This document shows positions 17,393 to 26,891 of a DNA stretch of 64,000 bases, piece after piece. Where the stretch lies: contig NZ_JAULSA010000013.1 of the NCBI RefSeq assembly GCF_030518235.1, forward strand, positions 1 to 64,000. The letters run 5' to 3'. The notes under the pieces were generated by a model. That model worked only from the letters and a program-made list of their open reading frames with translations. It ran no database searches and was not told the DNA's origin. Numbering within the stretch: the stretch's first letter is position 1; each line of letters begins with the position of its first letter. Origin of the DNA: Saccharibacillus sp. CPCC 101409. Lineage in GTDB: Bacteria > Bacillota > Bacilli > Paenibacillales > Paenibacillaceae. The position numbers were made by a program, and so were the translations under genes.

Positions 17393-18923
17393 TGTGCTGC
17401 TGGTCGACGACGAACCGCTGGCAATCGAAGGTCTGAAGCTGATGGTCGAATGGGAAAAGTACGGGTTTCGCATCGGCGGAACGTGCGAGAACGGGCAAGA
17501 AGCGATTCGGCGTATCCGCAGCGATTCCCCCGATCTCGTCGTGACCGATATCCGCATGCCCGTTATGGACGGGCTGCAATTGATCGAAGAAGCCCGGCGC
17601 ACGGCCGATCCTTCCCCGATGTTCGTCGTAACGAGCGGGTACGACGATTTCGATTACGCGCTTCGTGCGATGCGTCTCGGCGTATCGAATTATCTGACCA
17701 AGCCGGTCATGGACGACGAGGCCGAAGATATGCTGCGAAGCTTGAGCGAAGAACTCGAACGGCGCAGAACAAGCCGGGCAATCGGGCGGGAGCGGCAGGC
17801 GGAAAAGGAAAGACGGGCGCTGGCTGCGGCGTTGTTCGGCGGCGAAGAAGAACGCCGCCGTGCGCTGCCCGAACTGGAACGGTTGAGCGAAGCGGCGCAA
17901 AGCTGGATCTACATACACGTAAAAGCGGAAGCCGGGCGGATGCCGGACGTCCGGAATGCTGCCTTGGCGGCCGAAGAAACCGGCTGCCGCCGCTATCTGC
18001 TTGAAGCCGGGGATCTTACGCCGGGCGTTGTAATCGGCGCGGCGGACGGGCGCGCGTCCGAAGAAGCGCGGCGATTCGCGCAAGAACTGGCGTCGTCGCT
18101 GCCTCCGGAATCGCAAAGGTGCGTGCGGCTGGCCGTCGGCCGGAGCGCGGCGAAGCCCGGGGAGCTGAGAGAATCGTTCGAGAGCGCGCAGGAGGCGGCA
18201 GGATTTCTATTCTTCGACAGCGGGCAGACGGTTGTTTTTGCGGATACTGCGGACCGGCCGCTGTCCTGCGATCCGTCGGCTCTTCTGCTTGCCGATCGCA
18301 TCGCCGCGATGACGGAAACCGGCAGCGAAGAAGAGATCTCGGCCGAGATCGCCGAAGTCTTCGAGCGCTTCGAAGCGGAGCGGCTCCTGCCCGAGCTTAT
18401 TCAAACTTTCGCCGCCAGAGTCGCGGTCCGCTGCGCCCGCATCTGCGGGGAACTGGGAGGCGAACCCGAACAAACGATTCGAAGTTTGCCGTCTTTCGAA
18501 CATTTTTCGGGCTTTCGGGATTTGCGGGAAACGAAGAGCCGGCTGGAAAAGTTCTGTCTGGACTTTCGCCGGGAAGCCGCGCGGTTAAGAGAGCGAAGCA
18601 GCGGAGGCGTGCAGGCGAAGGTTGCCGATTTTCTTCGAAACCGCTATACCGAAACGTTCGCGATTCGCGAACTTGCGGAAATGTTTTACGTCAATCCGGT
18701 CTATCTGGGCCAATCGTTCGCTCGCAAATACGGCGTCGGAATCTCGGAATTTGTGCACGAACTGCGTATCGAAGAAGCCTGCAGGCTGCTGCGCGAAAGC
18801 GACCGTTCTTCCTGCGCGATCGCCGAAAAGCTGGGGTATAAAGCCTATCGGCATTTTCTGAAGCAGTTCGAGAAAAAAACAGGAAAGAAACCGGCGGAAT
18901 ACAGAGCGCAGGCCTTCGGCTGA
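17385..18923 (+). CDS. YesN-type response regulator with AraC output domain (second of two)
   Basis: A 512-residue response regulator. Receiver: VDDE, Asp55 (LVVTD), Lys106 (YLTKP). C-terminal AraC-type domain: IRELAEMFYVNPVYLGQSFA, then IAEKLGYKAYRHFLKQFEKK. The start overlaps the kinase stop by 8 bp, the standard YesM-YesN arrangement, so this is the more conventional partner of the kinase. The equal length and motifs of the regulator at 14040 suggest an old duplication or a two-output system. Confidence 0.92.
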   Translation: MYNVLLVDDEPLAIEGLKLMVEWEKYGFRIGGTCENGQEAIRRIRSDSPDLVVTDIRMPVMDGLQLIEEARRTADPSPMFVVTSGYDDFDYALRAMRLGVSNYLTKPVMDDEAEDMLRSLSEELERRRTSRAIGRERQAEKERRALAAALFGGEEERRRALPELERLSEAAQSWIYIHVKAEAGRMPDVRNAALAAEETGCRRYLLEAGDLTPGVVIGAADGRASEEARRFAQELASSLPPESQRCVRLAVGRSAAKPGELRESFESAQEAAGFLFFDSGQTVVFADTADRPLSCDPSALLLADRIAAMTETGSEEEISAEIAEVFERFEAERLLPELIQTFAARVAVRCARICGELGGEPEQTIRSLPSFEHFSGFRDLRETKSRLEKFCLDFRREAARLRERSSGGVQAKVADFLRNRYTETFAIRELAEMFYVNPVYLGQSFARKYGVGISEFVHELRIEEACRLLRESDRSSCAIAEKLGYKAYRHFLKQFEKKTGKKPAEYRAQAFG

Positions 18924-18996
18924 GCGCCCTTTTTTTATTTTTGGAAAGCACTGACAAGTAAAATCCTGGGGGGAAGAAGCTTAAATCCGGTTATGA

Positions 18997-19010
18997 TGTA
19001 AGCGCCTACA
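18997..19010 (+). promoter_or_regulatory. Candidate CcpA cre site upstream of the binding-protein gene
   Basis: TGTAAGCGCCTACA matches 13 of 14 cre positions and is nearly palindromic. It overlaps a possible -10 (TATGAT, 18992-18997). Two AAATCC motifs at 18961 and 18983, 22 bp apart, could be AraC-type half-sites for a YesN-like regulator. Confidence 0.55.
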
Positions 19011-19063
19011 TAAGTTCATAATAAAAAGAGCAAGGACGATCAAATCTTTGAGGAGGTCTATCC

Positions 19064-20716
19064 ATGGGGGGATATCGAATGAAAAAGTTGTGGGGCGGAA
19101 CTTCACTGGCGCTGGCGGCGGCGCTGACGTTGTCGGGCTGCGGAGGCGGCGATTCGAACGCGGCGGACGACGGTTCCGGCACGCTGACCATTTCCGCGTT
19201 TATCAGCACGCCGAATCAGGCTCCGGCAGAGAATAACCGGATTTACCAAAAGATCCAGGACGAGCTGGGCGTCAAGCTGAACATGGAATTCCTGGTGGGC
19301 GATCTGCAGCAGAAACTGGGCGTCATGATCGCGGGCGGCGATTACCCGGACCTGATTACGGCGGATACGAAGCTGGTCGCCGCGGGAGCGGTCATTCCGC
19401 TTGAAGACCTGATCGAGAAATACGGTCCGAATTTGAAAAAGCATTACGAAAAAGATTGGAACCGGATGAAAGATTCCAGCGACGGGCATATCTACTGGCT
19501 GCCGAATTACGGCGCTTATACGGGCGAATTCCAGAGCAATTATTATTCCGGTCCGGCTTTTTGGATTCAAAAATCGATCCTGAAAGACGCCGGTTACCCG
19601 ACGCCCAAAACGATGGACGATTACTTGAAGCTGATCCGCGATTACGCCGCCAAAAATCCCGCGATCGACGGTCAGCCGACGATCGGCTTCACGACGCTTG
19701 CCTCCGATTGGCGCACCTTCCCGCTGCTCAATCCGCCCGAACATCTGACGGGGCATCCCAACGACGGGGGCGTGGTGGTCGATAACGGCGTGGCTTCCGT
19801 GTTTGCGGACAAAGACATCTCCAAGCAGTACTACAAAGAATTGAACGGGCTGTACAACGAGGGACTGCTCGACAAAGAAGCGTTTGTGCAGAACTACGAC
19901 CAGTATCTTGCCAAATTATCGTCGGGACGCGTGCTCGGCATGTTCGACCAGCATTGGAACTTCCAGGCGGCGGAAGATACGCTGATCTCCCAGGACAAAG
20001 TCGGACAGACGTATGTTGGCTTCCCGCTTGTATACGATTCAAGTATTCAGGATCATTATCTCGATCGCCCGGTCATCAATCTGAACAACGGTTTCGGCAT
20101 CAGCAAGGATGCCGAAGATCCGGAACGCATCATCAAATTCCTCGACTCGCTGATGGACGAGAAGTACCAGAAGCTGCTGAGCTGGGGCGAAGAAGGCGTG
20201 GATTATCAGGTCGACGACAAAGGCCGTTTCTACCGGACGCCGGAGCAGCGCAAGCAGCAGGAAGATCCGGCGTGGAAGCTGGCCAACCGGGCAGACGGAT
20301 TCTACGCGGCCGCGCCGAAATTGGAAGGAACGTTCGACGACGGCAACGCGTCGGGCCCCGGAAACCAGCCGGAAGAATTCTACGCCGGCCTGCGAAGCGA
20401 GGACAAAGAACTGCTCGATGCTTACGGATTCAAGACCTGGAGCGATTTCTTCTCGCCGGCGCCGGAGAATCCGGTCTATTATCCGGCCTGGCAGATCGAT
20501 CTGATCGAAGGTTCGGACGCTTCGGTCGCCAACAAACAGATGACCGACGCTTCGCTTAAATATCTGCCGCAGGCGGTCATGGCGGCGGGCGGCAAATTCG
20601 ATTCGGTCTGGGAGCAGTACGTCAAGGAATTCGGCAAGATCAATGTGAAAGCTTACGAAGACCGCATCAACGAACAGATTCAATGGAGAATCGAGAACTG
20701 GTCCACGGACAAGTAA
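19064..20716 (+). CDS. Sugar ABC transporter substrate-binding lipoprotein (LplA-like)
   Basis: A 550-residue extracellular solute-binding protein. The signal peptide ends in a lipobox LSGC with lipidated Cys26. The body is of the large LplA/family 1 type (ITADTKLVAAGAVIPLEDLI; later YYPAWQIDLIEGSD). ATG 19064 is preceded by GAGGAGGT at ideal spacing. With the two permeases and two GH43 enzymes downstream it likely captures xylo- or arabinoxylo-oligosaccharides; this substrate is inferred from context. No ATPase is encoded nearby, as usual for this class, which shares an MsmK-type ATPase. Confidence 0.9.
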   Translation: MGGYRMKKLWGGTSLALAAALTLSGCGGGDSNAADDGSGTLTISAFISTPNQAPAENNRIYQKIQDELGVKLNMEFLVGDLQQKLGVMIAGGDYPDLITADTKLVAAGAVIPLEDLIEKYGPNLKKHYEKDWNRMKDSSDGHIYWLPNYGAYTGEFQSNYYSGPAFWIQKSILKDAGYPTPKTMDDYLKLIRDYAAKNPAIDGQPTIGFTTLASDWRTFPLLNPPEHLTGHPNDGGVVVDNGVASVFADKDISKQYYKELNGLYNEGLLDKEAFVQNYDQYLAKLSSGRVLGMFDQHWNFQAAEDTLISQDKVGQTYVGFPLVYDSSIQDHYLDRPVINLNNGFGISKDAEDPERIIKFLDSLMDEKYQKLLSWGEEGVDYQVDDKGRFYRTPEQRKQQEDPAWKLANRADGFYAAAPKLEGTFDDGNASGPGNQPEEFYAGLRSEDKELLDAYGFKTWSDFFSPAPENPVYYPAWQIDLIEGSDASVANKQMTDASLKYLPQAVMAAGGKFDSVWEQYVKEFGKINVKAYEDRINEQIQWRIENWSTDK

Positions 20717-20732
20717 AGCATGCCGCGGAGCG

Positions 20733-20758
20733 CGGAGAAACGGACTGCCGTTTCTCCG
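20733..20758 (+). terminator. Intercistronic hairpin after the binding-protein gene
   Basis: CGGAGAAACGG-ACTG-CCGTTTCTCCG is a perfect 11-bp stem without a T-run. Such hairpins protect the 3' end of the abundant binding-protein mRNA and lower permease expression. Confidence 0.6.
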
Positions 20759-20806
20759 GCTTCCGGCGCCGATACGGGCCGCAGGGCCGATTAGGGGGAG
20801 AGCACC

Positions 20807-21763
20807 ATGGCCAAAGCCGTCTCGCGCAGGTCCGCGTCCGCGGATTTGCCCAAATCTTCATGGATAAAAAAGCTGCGCGCCCAAAAGCAGCTTATGTTCA
20901 TGTCGCTTCCGATCGTCGTTTATATCCTCGTCTTTTCGTACTACCCGATCTGGGGCTGGACGATGGCTTTTCAGGATTACAGTCCGGCCAAAGCGCTTTC
21001 GGAACAGAAATGGGTCGGATTTAAACATTTTGCGTTTCTGTTTACCGACGAAGCGTTTCTTCGCGTGCTGCGCAACACGGTCGCGATGAGCTTGATCAAT
21101 ATGATCCTCGGTTTCGTCACCGCGATTTTGTTTGCGCTGCTGCTGAACGAGATCAAAGGCCGATTTTTCAAACGAACGATTCAGACCGTGTCTTACCTGC
21201 CGCACTTTCTGTCCTGGATCATCGTTACGGGGATCGTAGCCGGTTCATTGTCGGTGGACGGAGGCGTCGTGAATACGGTGCTGATGAAGCTGGGGCTGAT
21301 CGGCGAACCGATTATGTGGCTCAGTGTGCCGGAATACTTCTGGGGCATCGTCGGCGCTTCGCATGTGTGGAAAGAACTCGGCTGGAACGCCATCATTTAT
21401 CTGGCGGCGATCACTTCGATCGACCCGTCGCAGTACGAAGCGGCCGAGATCGACGGCGCGAACCGGTATCAGAAGATGCTTTTCATCACGCTGCCGGGCA
21501 TCAAATCGATCGTCGTCATCCTGCTGATTATGAATATGGGCTGGATGCTGGAAGCCGGCTTCGAAGTCCAATATCTGCTTGGCAACGGCATCGTCGTGGA
21601 CTGGTCGCAGACCATCGATATTTTCGTGCTGAAATACGGCCTGCAGATCGGCAACTATTCGCTCGCGACCGCGGCCGGAATTTTCAAAACGATCGTCAGC
21701 ATTACGCTGATCTTTGCCGCCAATACGATCGCCAGGCGGTTGGGCGAAGACAGGCTGATTTGA
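20807..21763 (+). CDS. Sugar ABC transporter permease, LplB-type
   Basis: A 318-residue inner-membrane permease with six predicted helices. The ATPase-contact EAA loop is EAAEIDGANRYQKMLFITLP. The N-terminal segment (LMFMSLPIVVYILVFSYYPI) is typical of LplB-type subunits of polysaccharide importers. GGGGGAG precedes ATG 20807. It forms a heterodimer with the next gene product. Confidence 0.92.
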   Translation: MAKAVSRRSASADLPKSSWIKKLRAQKQLMFMSLPIVVYILVFSYYPIWGWTMAFQDYSPAKALSEQKWVGFKHFAFLFTDEAFLRVLRNTVAMSLINMILGFVTAILFALLLNEIKGRFFKRTIQTVSYLPHFLSWIIVTGIVAGSLSVDGGVVNTVLMKLGLIGEPIMWLSVPEYFWGIVGASHVWKELGWNAIIYLAAITSIDPSQYEAAEIDGANRYQKMLFITLPGIKSIVVILLIMNMGWMLEAGFEVQYLLGNGIVVDWSQTIDIFVLKYGLQIGNYSLATAAGIFKTIVSITLIFAANTIARRLGEDRLI

Positions 21764-21811
21764 TAGGCCGTCCCGCTTAAACGCAGCAGCACCCGGGGAG
21801 GATGCCAAACG

Positions 21812-22717
21812 ATGAATACGAAAAAAATACGGCCGGAGCCGTTTGTGTTCCATACGCTGAACGGTCTGCTGATGGTCGCTATCGCGGTTATTACGCTGTA
21901 TCCGTTCCTGAATACTTTTGCGGTCTCGCTGAATGCCGGCAACGATACGATCCGGGGCGGAATCTACCTGTGGCCGCGCGTATGGACCGGTCAGAATTAC
22001 CGGGCCGTGTTCGCGAACGGTCATATCCTGAACGCTTTCTGGATCTCGGTGGCGCGGACCGTCGTCGCGACGGTGCTCAGTTTGTTCCTGACTTCGATGC
22101 TGGCTTATACGCTCAGCCGCAAAGACTACGTGCTGCGCAAGCCGATTACGATTCTGGTCGTGCTGACCATGTATTTCAGCGCCGGCCTGATTCCGACTTA
22201 TTTCCTGATGAAAGACCTGCACCTGCTCAACAACTTTCTGGTTTACGTCGTGCCGGGCCTGGTCAGCGCTTTCAATATGATCGTGATCCGGACGTATATC
22301 CAGACGCTGCCGGAAGGGCTGATCGAATCAGCCAAGATCGACGGAGCGGGCGATTTTCGCACCTTTATCTCGATCATCCTGCCGCTCTGCCAGCCGGTGC
22401 TTGCGACGGTGGCGCTGTTCGTGGCCGTGGGCCAATGGAACTCCTGGTTCGATACTTTTCTGTACGCGTCGTCGAAACAAAATCTAAGCACGCTCCAATT
22501 CGAGCTGATGAAGCTGCTGTCTTCTTCCATGAATTTGAACAGCAGCACAGCCGCTTCCAGCGGAGCCAACCCGGGGGCCGCCGTGCAAAACATGGTAACG
22601 CCGGTATCGATCCGGGCCGCCATCACGATTGTGGCTTCGCTGCCGATCCTGGTCGTCTATCCTTTTCTGCAAAAGTATTTCGTGCACGGTTTGCAGCTCG
22701 GCAGTGTGAAAGAATAA
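21812..22717 (+). CDS. Sugar ABC transporter permease, YtcP/AraQ-type
   Basis: A 301-residue permease with six helices and the EAA loop ESAKIDGAGDFRTFISIILP. It is the partner of the LplB-type subunit upstream (48-bp gap) in the same operon. GGGGAGG precedes ATG 21812. Substrate as inferred for the binding protein. Confidence 0.92.
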   Translation: MNTKKIRPEPFVFHTLNGLLMVAIAVITLYPFLNTFAVSLNAGNDTIRGGIYLWPRVWTGQNYRAVFANGHILNAFWISVARTVVATVLSLFLTSMLAYTLSRKDYVLRKPITILVVLTMYFSAGLIPTYFLMKDLHLLNNFLVYVVPGLVSAFNMIVIRTYIQTLPEGLIESAKIDGAGDFRTFISIILPLCQPVLATVALFVAVGQWNSWFDTFLYASSKQNLSTLQFELMKLLSSSMNLNSSTAASSGANPGAAVQNMVTPVSIRAAITIVASLPILVVYPFLQKYFVHGLQLGSVKE

Positions 22718-22845
22718 GCGCCGCGGACACAAAAATGCCGCCCTTGCAAAAGGAGAATAAGGGTATAGTTAACAAGAAACGGCATGTGTACGCGCGCCGC
22801 GCCGCCTGCCGTATATTCCAATTGATCACGCAAAGGAGCGCATCG

Positions 22846-23844
22846 ATGAGCACAACGTTTAACCAGCCGATCGTGACCCATCTCTATACGGCCGATCCTT
22901 CCGCGCACGTATTCGAAGGCAAGTTGTATATTTATCCTTCCCACGATCTCGACCACGACGGCCCGAGCAACGACAACGGCGATCAGTACAAGATGGAAGA
23001 TTATCATGTGCTGTCCCTGGACGGCATCGGGGCGGAAGCGACCGATCACGGCGAAGTCCTGCATGTGCGCGACGTGCCGTGGGCTTCGTCCCAGATGTGG
23101 GCGCCGGACGCCGCGTACAAGAACGGCAAGTATATTTTGTTTTTTCCCGCGCGGGACCGTGACGGCCTGTTTCGGATCGGTGCGGCGATCTCGGACTCGC
23201 CGGGCGGGCCGTTCAAAGCGGAAGCCGATTACATTCCGGGCAGCTTCAGCATCGATCCCGCCGTGCTGGTGGACGACGACGGCGAAGCCTACCTGTATTT
23301 CGGCGGACTGTGGGGCGGGCAGCTCGAACAGTGGCAGAGCGGCGTGTACGAGAAGGAGCGGACGGAAGGGCCTGCGCCCCACGAGCCCGCGCTGGGTCCG
23401 CGCATGGCCGCGTTGAGCGAAGATCTGCTGTCGCTGGCCGCGGAGCCGCGCGAAATTTCTATCGTCGACGAGAACGGGAACCCGATTTTGGCCGGCGACG
23501 AGGATCGCCGTTATTTCGAAGGACCCTGGGTTCATAAATACGGCGGCCTGTATTACTTGTCGTATTCCACGGGCACGACGCATCGGATCGTCTACGCGAC
23601 CAGCCCCTGCCCGCATGGGCCGTTCGTTTACAGAGGCGTGATGCTGACGCCGGTCGTCGGATGGACTACGCATCATTCCGTCGTCGAGTTCGGCGGGAAA
23701 TGGTATTTGTTCTATCACGACAGCTCCCTGTCGGGCGGCGTCGATCATAAACGGTGCGTCAAATACACGGAGCTGCGCCATCTTGAAGACGGAACGATCG
23801 AGACCATCCGTCCCGATGCCGCGCATACCGGAGGTTTGCGATGA
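22846..23844 (+). CDS. GH43 glycoside hydrolase
   Basis: A 332-residue five-bladed beta-propeller enzyme of family 43, lacking a signal peptide. The three catalytic acids are visible: Asp17 in YTADPSAHVFEGKLY (general base), Asp137 in FSIDPAVLVDDDG (pKa modulator) and Glu225 in YFEGPWVHKYGG (general acid). The family includes beta-xylosidases and alpha-L-arabinofuranosidases; which activity applies cannot be told. ATG 22846 follows AAAGGAG. Its stop overlaps the start of the next GH43 gene (ATGA). Confidence 0.88.
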   Translation: MSTTFNQPIVTHLYTADPSAHVFEGKLYIYPSHDLDHDGPSNDNGDQYKMEDYHVLSLDGIGAEATDHGEVLHVRDVPWASSQMWAPDAAYKNGKYILFFPARDRDGLFRIGAAISDSPGGPFKAEADYIPGSFSIDPAVLVDDDGEAYLYFGGLWGGQLEQWQSGVYEKERTEGPAPHEPALGPRMAALSEDLLSLAAEPREISIVDENGNPILAGDEDRRYFEGPWVHKYGGLYYLSYSTGTTHRIVYATSPCPHGPFVYRGVMLTPVVGWTTHHSVVEFGGKWYLFYHDSSLSGGVDHKRCVKYTELRHLEDGTIETIRPDAAHTGGLR

Positions 23845-25523
23845 CAAACCGGCCTTCGCTCCCGGATCGTCCGGGCTTCGTTTACGCCAATCCGATTCTG
23901 CCCGGCTATTATCCCGACCCCAGCGCGATCCGCGTCGGAGAAGATTATTACCTGGTTACCAGCTCGTTCGAATACTTTCCGGGCGTGCCGTTGTTCCACA
24001 GCAAAGATCTGTTCAACTGGACACAGCTGGGGCATATCCTGACGCGCCGCTCACAGATCGATCTGCGCACCCGGCGAAGCTCCAGCGGCATCTACGCCTC
24101 GACGCTGCGCCATCACGACGGACAATTCTATATGATCACGACCGATGTGCGGGGAATCGGGAATTTCTATGTGACCGCCGAGCGGCCGGAAGGGCCGTGG
24201 TCCGATCCGATTCCGCTGCCGCACGGCAATATCGACCCGTCGCTGTTCTTCGACGACGACGGCCGCGCTTACGTGACGGCGCAGAATGGAGCCGGTTACG
24301 AATCGCATATTATCCAGTACGAGATCGACCCGGCGACAGGCGAAGTGCTGTCCGAGCCGGCCGCGATCTGGCGCGGCGACGAAGGTCCGTGGCTGGAAGG
24401 GCCGCATCTGTACAAGATTCGCGGCCGCTATTACCTGATGGCCGCCTCGGGCGGCACGTCTGTCGACCACCGGGAGATTATCGCCAGGGGCGACAATCCG
24501 TACGGACCGTTCGAAGACAAGCCGGAGCCGTTTCTGACGCACCGCGGTCTTAAAGACCATCCGGTGCAGTGCCTCGGGCATGCCGACCTGGTCGAAGACG
24601 CGCGGGGCGATTGGTGGGCGGTGTTCCTCGCCATGCGCCCGGTCGAAGGCGGATACTCGCCGCTCGGCCGGGAAACGTTCCTGGCGCCGGTTCGCTGGAG
24701 CGAAGACGGCTGGCCGGAGATCGACAACGACGAAGGCCGGGTAACGGCGGGGGAGAAAGCCGTTCCGGTACTGAGCGGGGAGCGGCGGGAAACGGCGGAC
24801 CCGACGGCGGGTGAAAAAAGCCGGCTTGCGGAAAGCAGAGGCGCTGCCGGCTCCGGCGACGGCCAAGCAGCCGCGGCGGGCAGAGCGGCTGCGAATGCGC
24901 CGAAGGAAGAAGCTTCCGGGGAAGAAGTCGAGCTGCGCGGCGGATTCGGTCCGCAATGGGCATTCCTGCGCGATTACGAAGAAGCGCGCTATGACTGGTC
25001 CGAGCGGCCCGGCAGCCTGGCTCTCCGGGGCTCTCGCCATTCGCTGGACGACGAAGCGGCGGCCGCGTTCGCCTGCCTGCGGCAGCGGCATCTGCGGATG
25101 GAGCTGTCCGCCGCGCTGGATTACGAGCCGGTTCGAGAAGGCGAGCGGGCGGGAATCGCCGCGCGGCTGAACAACCGCGGGCATTTCTTCGTCGGCCTCG
25201 CGCTGGAAGGCGGCCGCCGGGTGCTGCTGGCCGAACTGCGCGACGGCGAGCGCCTTGAACGCGCAGTGATTCTGCCGCGGCCGCCGGAAGGGCTGCTGCA
25301 TCTGAAGCTGCGCGCGGACGAGACCGGTTACGGCTGCGCCTGCTCCGCGGACGGCGCGGAATGGACCGCCGCCGATTTCTTCGCGCCGGTCTCGGCGCTG
25401 TCGCCGGAAGTCAACGGCGGCTTCACCGGCGTCTGCGTCGGCCTGCACGCTTCCGGCGCGGGCGAAGAAGCCTCGCCCGCTTATTATTCCCGGGTGCGCT
25501 ATGCGCCGCGCCGCCAAAGTTGA
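23841..25523 (+). CDS. GH43 beta-xylosidase-like enzyme with C-terminal beta-sandwich domain
   Basis: A 560-residue cytoplasmic family 43 enzyme of the XynB type. Catalytic acids: Asp26 in YYPDPSAI, Asp132 in GNIDPSLFFDDDG and Glu186 in WLEGPHLY. A Gly/Ala/Glu-rich linker (about 300-355) separates the propeller from a C-terminal beta-sandwich domain (about 360-555) that completes the active site in beta-xylosidases of this type. The linker is longer and lower in complexity than usual, echoing the insertion in the GH35 enzyme. It is translationally coupled to the preceding GH43 gene and is the last gene of the operon. Confidence 0.88.
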   Translation: MTNRPSLPDRPGFVYANPILPGYYPDPSAIRVGEDYYLVTSSFEYFPGVPLFHSKDLFNWTQLGHILTRRSQIDLRTRRSSSGIYASTLRHHDGQFYMITTDVRGIGNFYVTAERPEGPWSDPIPLPHGNIDPSLFFDDDGRAYVTAQNGAGYESHIIQYEIDPATGEVLSEPAAIWRGDEGPWLEGPHLYKIRGRYYLMAASGGTSVDHREIIARGDNPYGPFEDKPEPFLTHRGLKDHPVQCLGHADLVEDARGDWWAVFLAMRPVEGGYSPLGRETFLAPVRWSEDGWPEIDNDEGRVTAGEKAVPVLSGERRETADPTAGEKSRLAESRGAAGSGDGQAAAAGRAAANAPKEEASGEEVELRGGFGPQWAFLRDYEEARYDWSERPGSLALRGSRHSLDDEAAAAFACLRQRHLRMELSAALDYEPVREGERAGIAARLNNRGHFFVGLALEGGRRVLLAELRDGERLERAVILPRPPEGLLHLKLRADETGYGCACSADGAEWTAADFFAPVSALSPEVNGGFTGVCVGLHASGAGEEASPAYYSRVRYAPRRQS

Positions 25524-25595
25524 CCGCACGGTGCCTGTGTTTGATGGAACTTCGAAAGTCGGTTTTACTTGTGGTTAGGTGGAACGTGTTGAATA

Positions 25596-25766
25596 AGTTG
25601 ACGTATGGTCAACATTTAATGAGTAAAACCGAGAAATCGGCGGAAATGTTGACTTTATGAACAGATTCTGATTTGAAAAGTGCGGGAATCGACGATTTAG
25701 GCGGAAAATGTTGACGGAAAGTCATAATTTTGCTGGCAAGCTTCTTTTTTCGCTGGAAATGTTGAC
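25596..25766. repeat. Intergenic palindromic repeat family C, copy C1
   Basis: The 370-bp convergent gap between the GH43 and pdxA genes contains AAATGTTGAC units at 25644, 25706 and 25757 and an inverted GTCAACATTT at 25608. The segment near 25738-25766 reappears inverted in C2 at 50810-50840, sharing AAGCTTCTTTTTTCGC. Besides this and the pdxA terminator nothing else is recognisable. Confidence 0.75.
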
Positions 25767-25825
25767 GAAATGCGCACATTGGAAAGTCGGCGATTGGAAA
25801 TCCGGCATGTTCAATACAACATACA

Positions 25826-25869
25826 AAACAAGCGAGCCCCGAACAGAAATGTTCGAGGCTCGCTTGTTT
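25826..25869 (-). terminator. Terminator of the acid-sugar operon
   Basis: AAACAAGCGAGCC (25826-25838) and GGCTCGCTTGTTT (25857-25869) form a perfect 13-bp stem; on the minus strand it ends in a T-rich tail. Confidence 0.85.
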
Positions 25870-25893
25870 GAATCCGATGGAAAATTGCGTTCT

Positions 25894-26889
25894 TTACTGC
25901 TTCGGAGCCAGTTCGATCGCGGAGCGGATCGCGGCGAGCATGCTGGCTTCGCCGGCGATGTTCTTGCCGGCGATATCGAAAGCGGTGCCGTGGTCGACGG
26001 AGGTGCGGATCACGCCGCCTTTGAGTCCCACGGTGATATTGACGCCGTCTTCGATGCCCATGACTTTGATCGGGGCGTGGCCCTGGTCGTGGTAGCAGGC
26101 GACGACGATATCGAAGTCGCCCCGGCCGGCGCGGAAGAACAGGGTATCCGCCGGATAAGGGCCGGTAACGTCGATGCCTTCGGCCGCGGCGCGGGCGATG
26201 CCCGGAGCCAGCTTCTCTTCTTCTTCGCCGTTGCCGAACAATCCGTTCTCGCCGGCGTGCGGGTTGATGCCGCACACGGCGATGCGCGGTTTGTCGAAAC
26301 CGGCTTTGCTCAGCGTATCGTGCGCCAGCTTGACGACGGTGTAGGTCCGCTCCGGCGTGATGCTTTCGATGGCGGCGATCAGGCCCATGTGGGTAGTCAG
26401 GTGGATGACGCGCAGATTCGGCGTGGTCAGCATCATCGAGAAGTCTTCGGTATCGGTCAGCGCCGCCAGGATCTCGGTGTGCCCCGGGTACATATGACCG
26501 CCCAGGTGCAGCGCTTCTTTATTCAGCGGGGCGGTGCAGATCGACTGGATCGATCCTTCTTTCGCCAGCTCGATACTTTTCGCCAGGAACTGGTAAGCGG
26601 CATTGCCGGCTTCCGCCGAAACTTTGCCGAAAGGCAGGTCTTCCGGCAGCAGGTCGAGATCGAAGATATCGATCGTGCCGTATTCGAACTTCGCGTCGGA
26701 TACCGATTGGACCGGGTTCACGGCCAGTTCCGAGCCTACGATTTTCAGCGCTTTTCGCAGAATCTTCGCGTCCCCGATGACGAGCGGGCTGCACGTTTGA
26801 TAAATATCCTTCGTTTGCAGCGCTTTGGCGATAATTTCCGGACCGATGCCCGCGGCGTCGCCCATTGTAATTCCGATAGTCGGTTTCAT
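25894..26889 (-). CDS. pdxA2: PdxA2-type 4-phospho-D-threonate / 4-phospho-D-erythronate dehydrogenase
   Basis: A 331-residue metal-dependent dehydrogenase of the PdxA family. Visible motifs: TIGITMGDAAGIGPEI at the N-terminus, the metal-site HMYPGHTEILAAL, GINPHAGENGLFG, and CYHDQGHAPIKVMG with a metal-binding His. True PdxA acts in vitamin B6 synthesis. Here the gene is third in an operon with a DUF1537 kinase, the signature of PdxA2, which oxidatively decarboxylates 4-phospho-D-threonate to dihydroxyacetone phosphate. ATG 26889 has AAAGGAG about 10 bases upstream; the kinase gene ends 2 bases before it. An extended in-frame ORF upstream is a shadow inside the kinase gene. Confidence 0.85.
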   Translation of the reverse strand: MKPTIGITMGDAAGIGPEIIAKALQTKDIYQTCSPLVIGDAKILRKALKIVGSELAVNPVQSVSDAKFEYGTIDIFDLDLLPEDLPFGKVSAEAGNAAYQFLAKSIELAKEGSIQSICTAPLNKEALHLGGHMYPGHTEILAALTDTEDFSMMLTTPNLRVIHLTTHMGLIAAIESITPERTYTVVKLAHDTLSKAGFDKPRIAVCGINPHAGENGLFGNGEEEEKLAPGIARAAAEGIDVTGPYPADTLFFRAGRGDFDIVVACYHDQGHAPIKVMGIEDGVNITVGLKGGVIRTSVDHGTAFDIAGKNIAGEASMLAAIRSAIELAPKQ

Positions 26890-26891
26890 TG

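Noticed and set aside
25894-26889. Assignment as pyridoxine biosynthesis gene pdxA
   Set aside because: Operon context with a DUF1537 kinase and a sugar-acid permease fits the catabolic PdxA2 branch; no other vitamin B6 gene is nearby.
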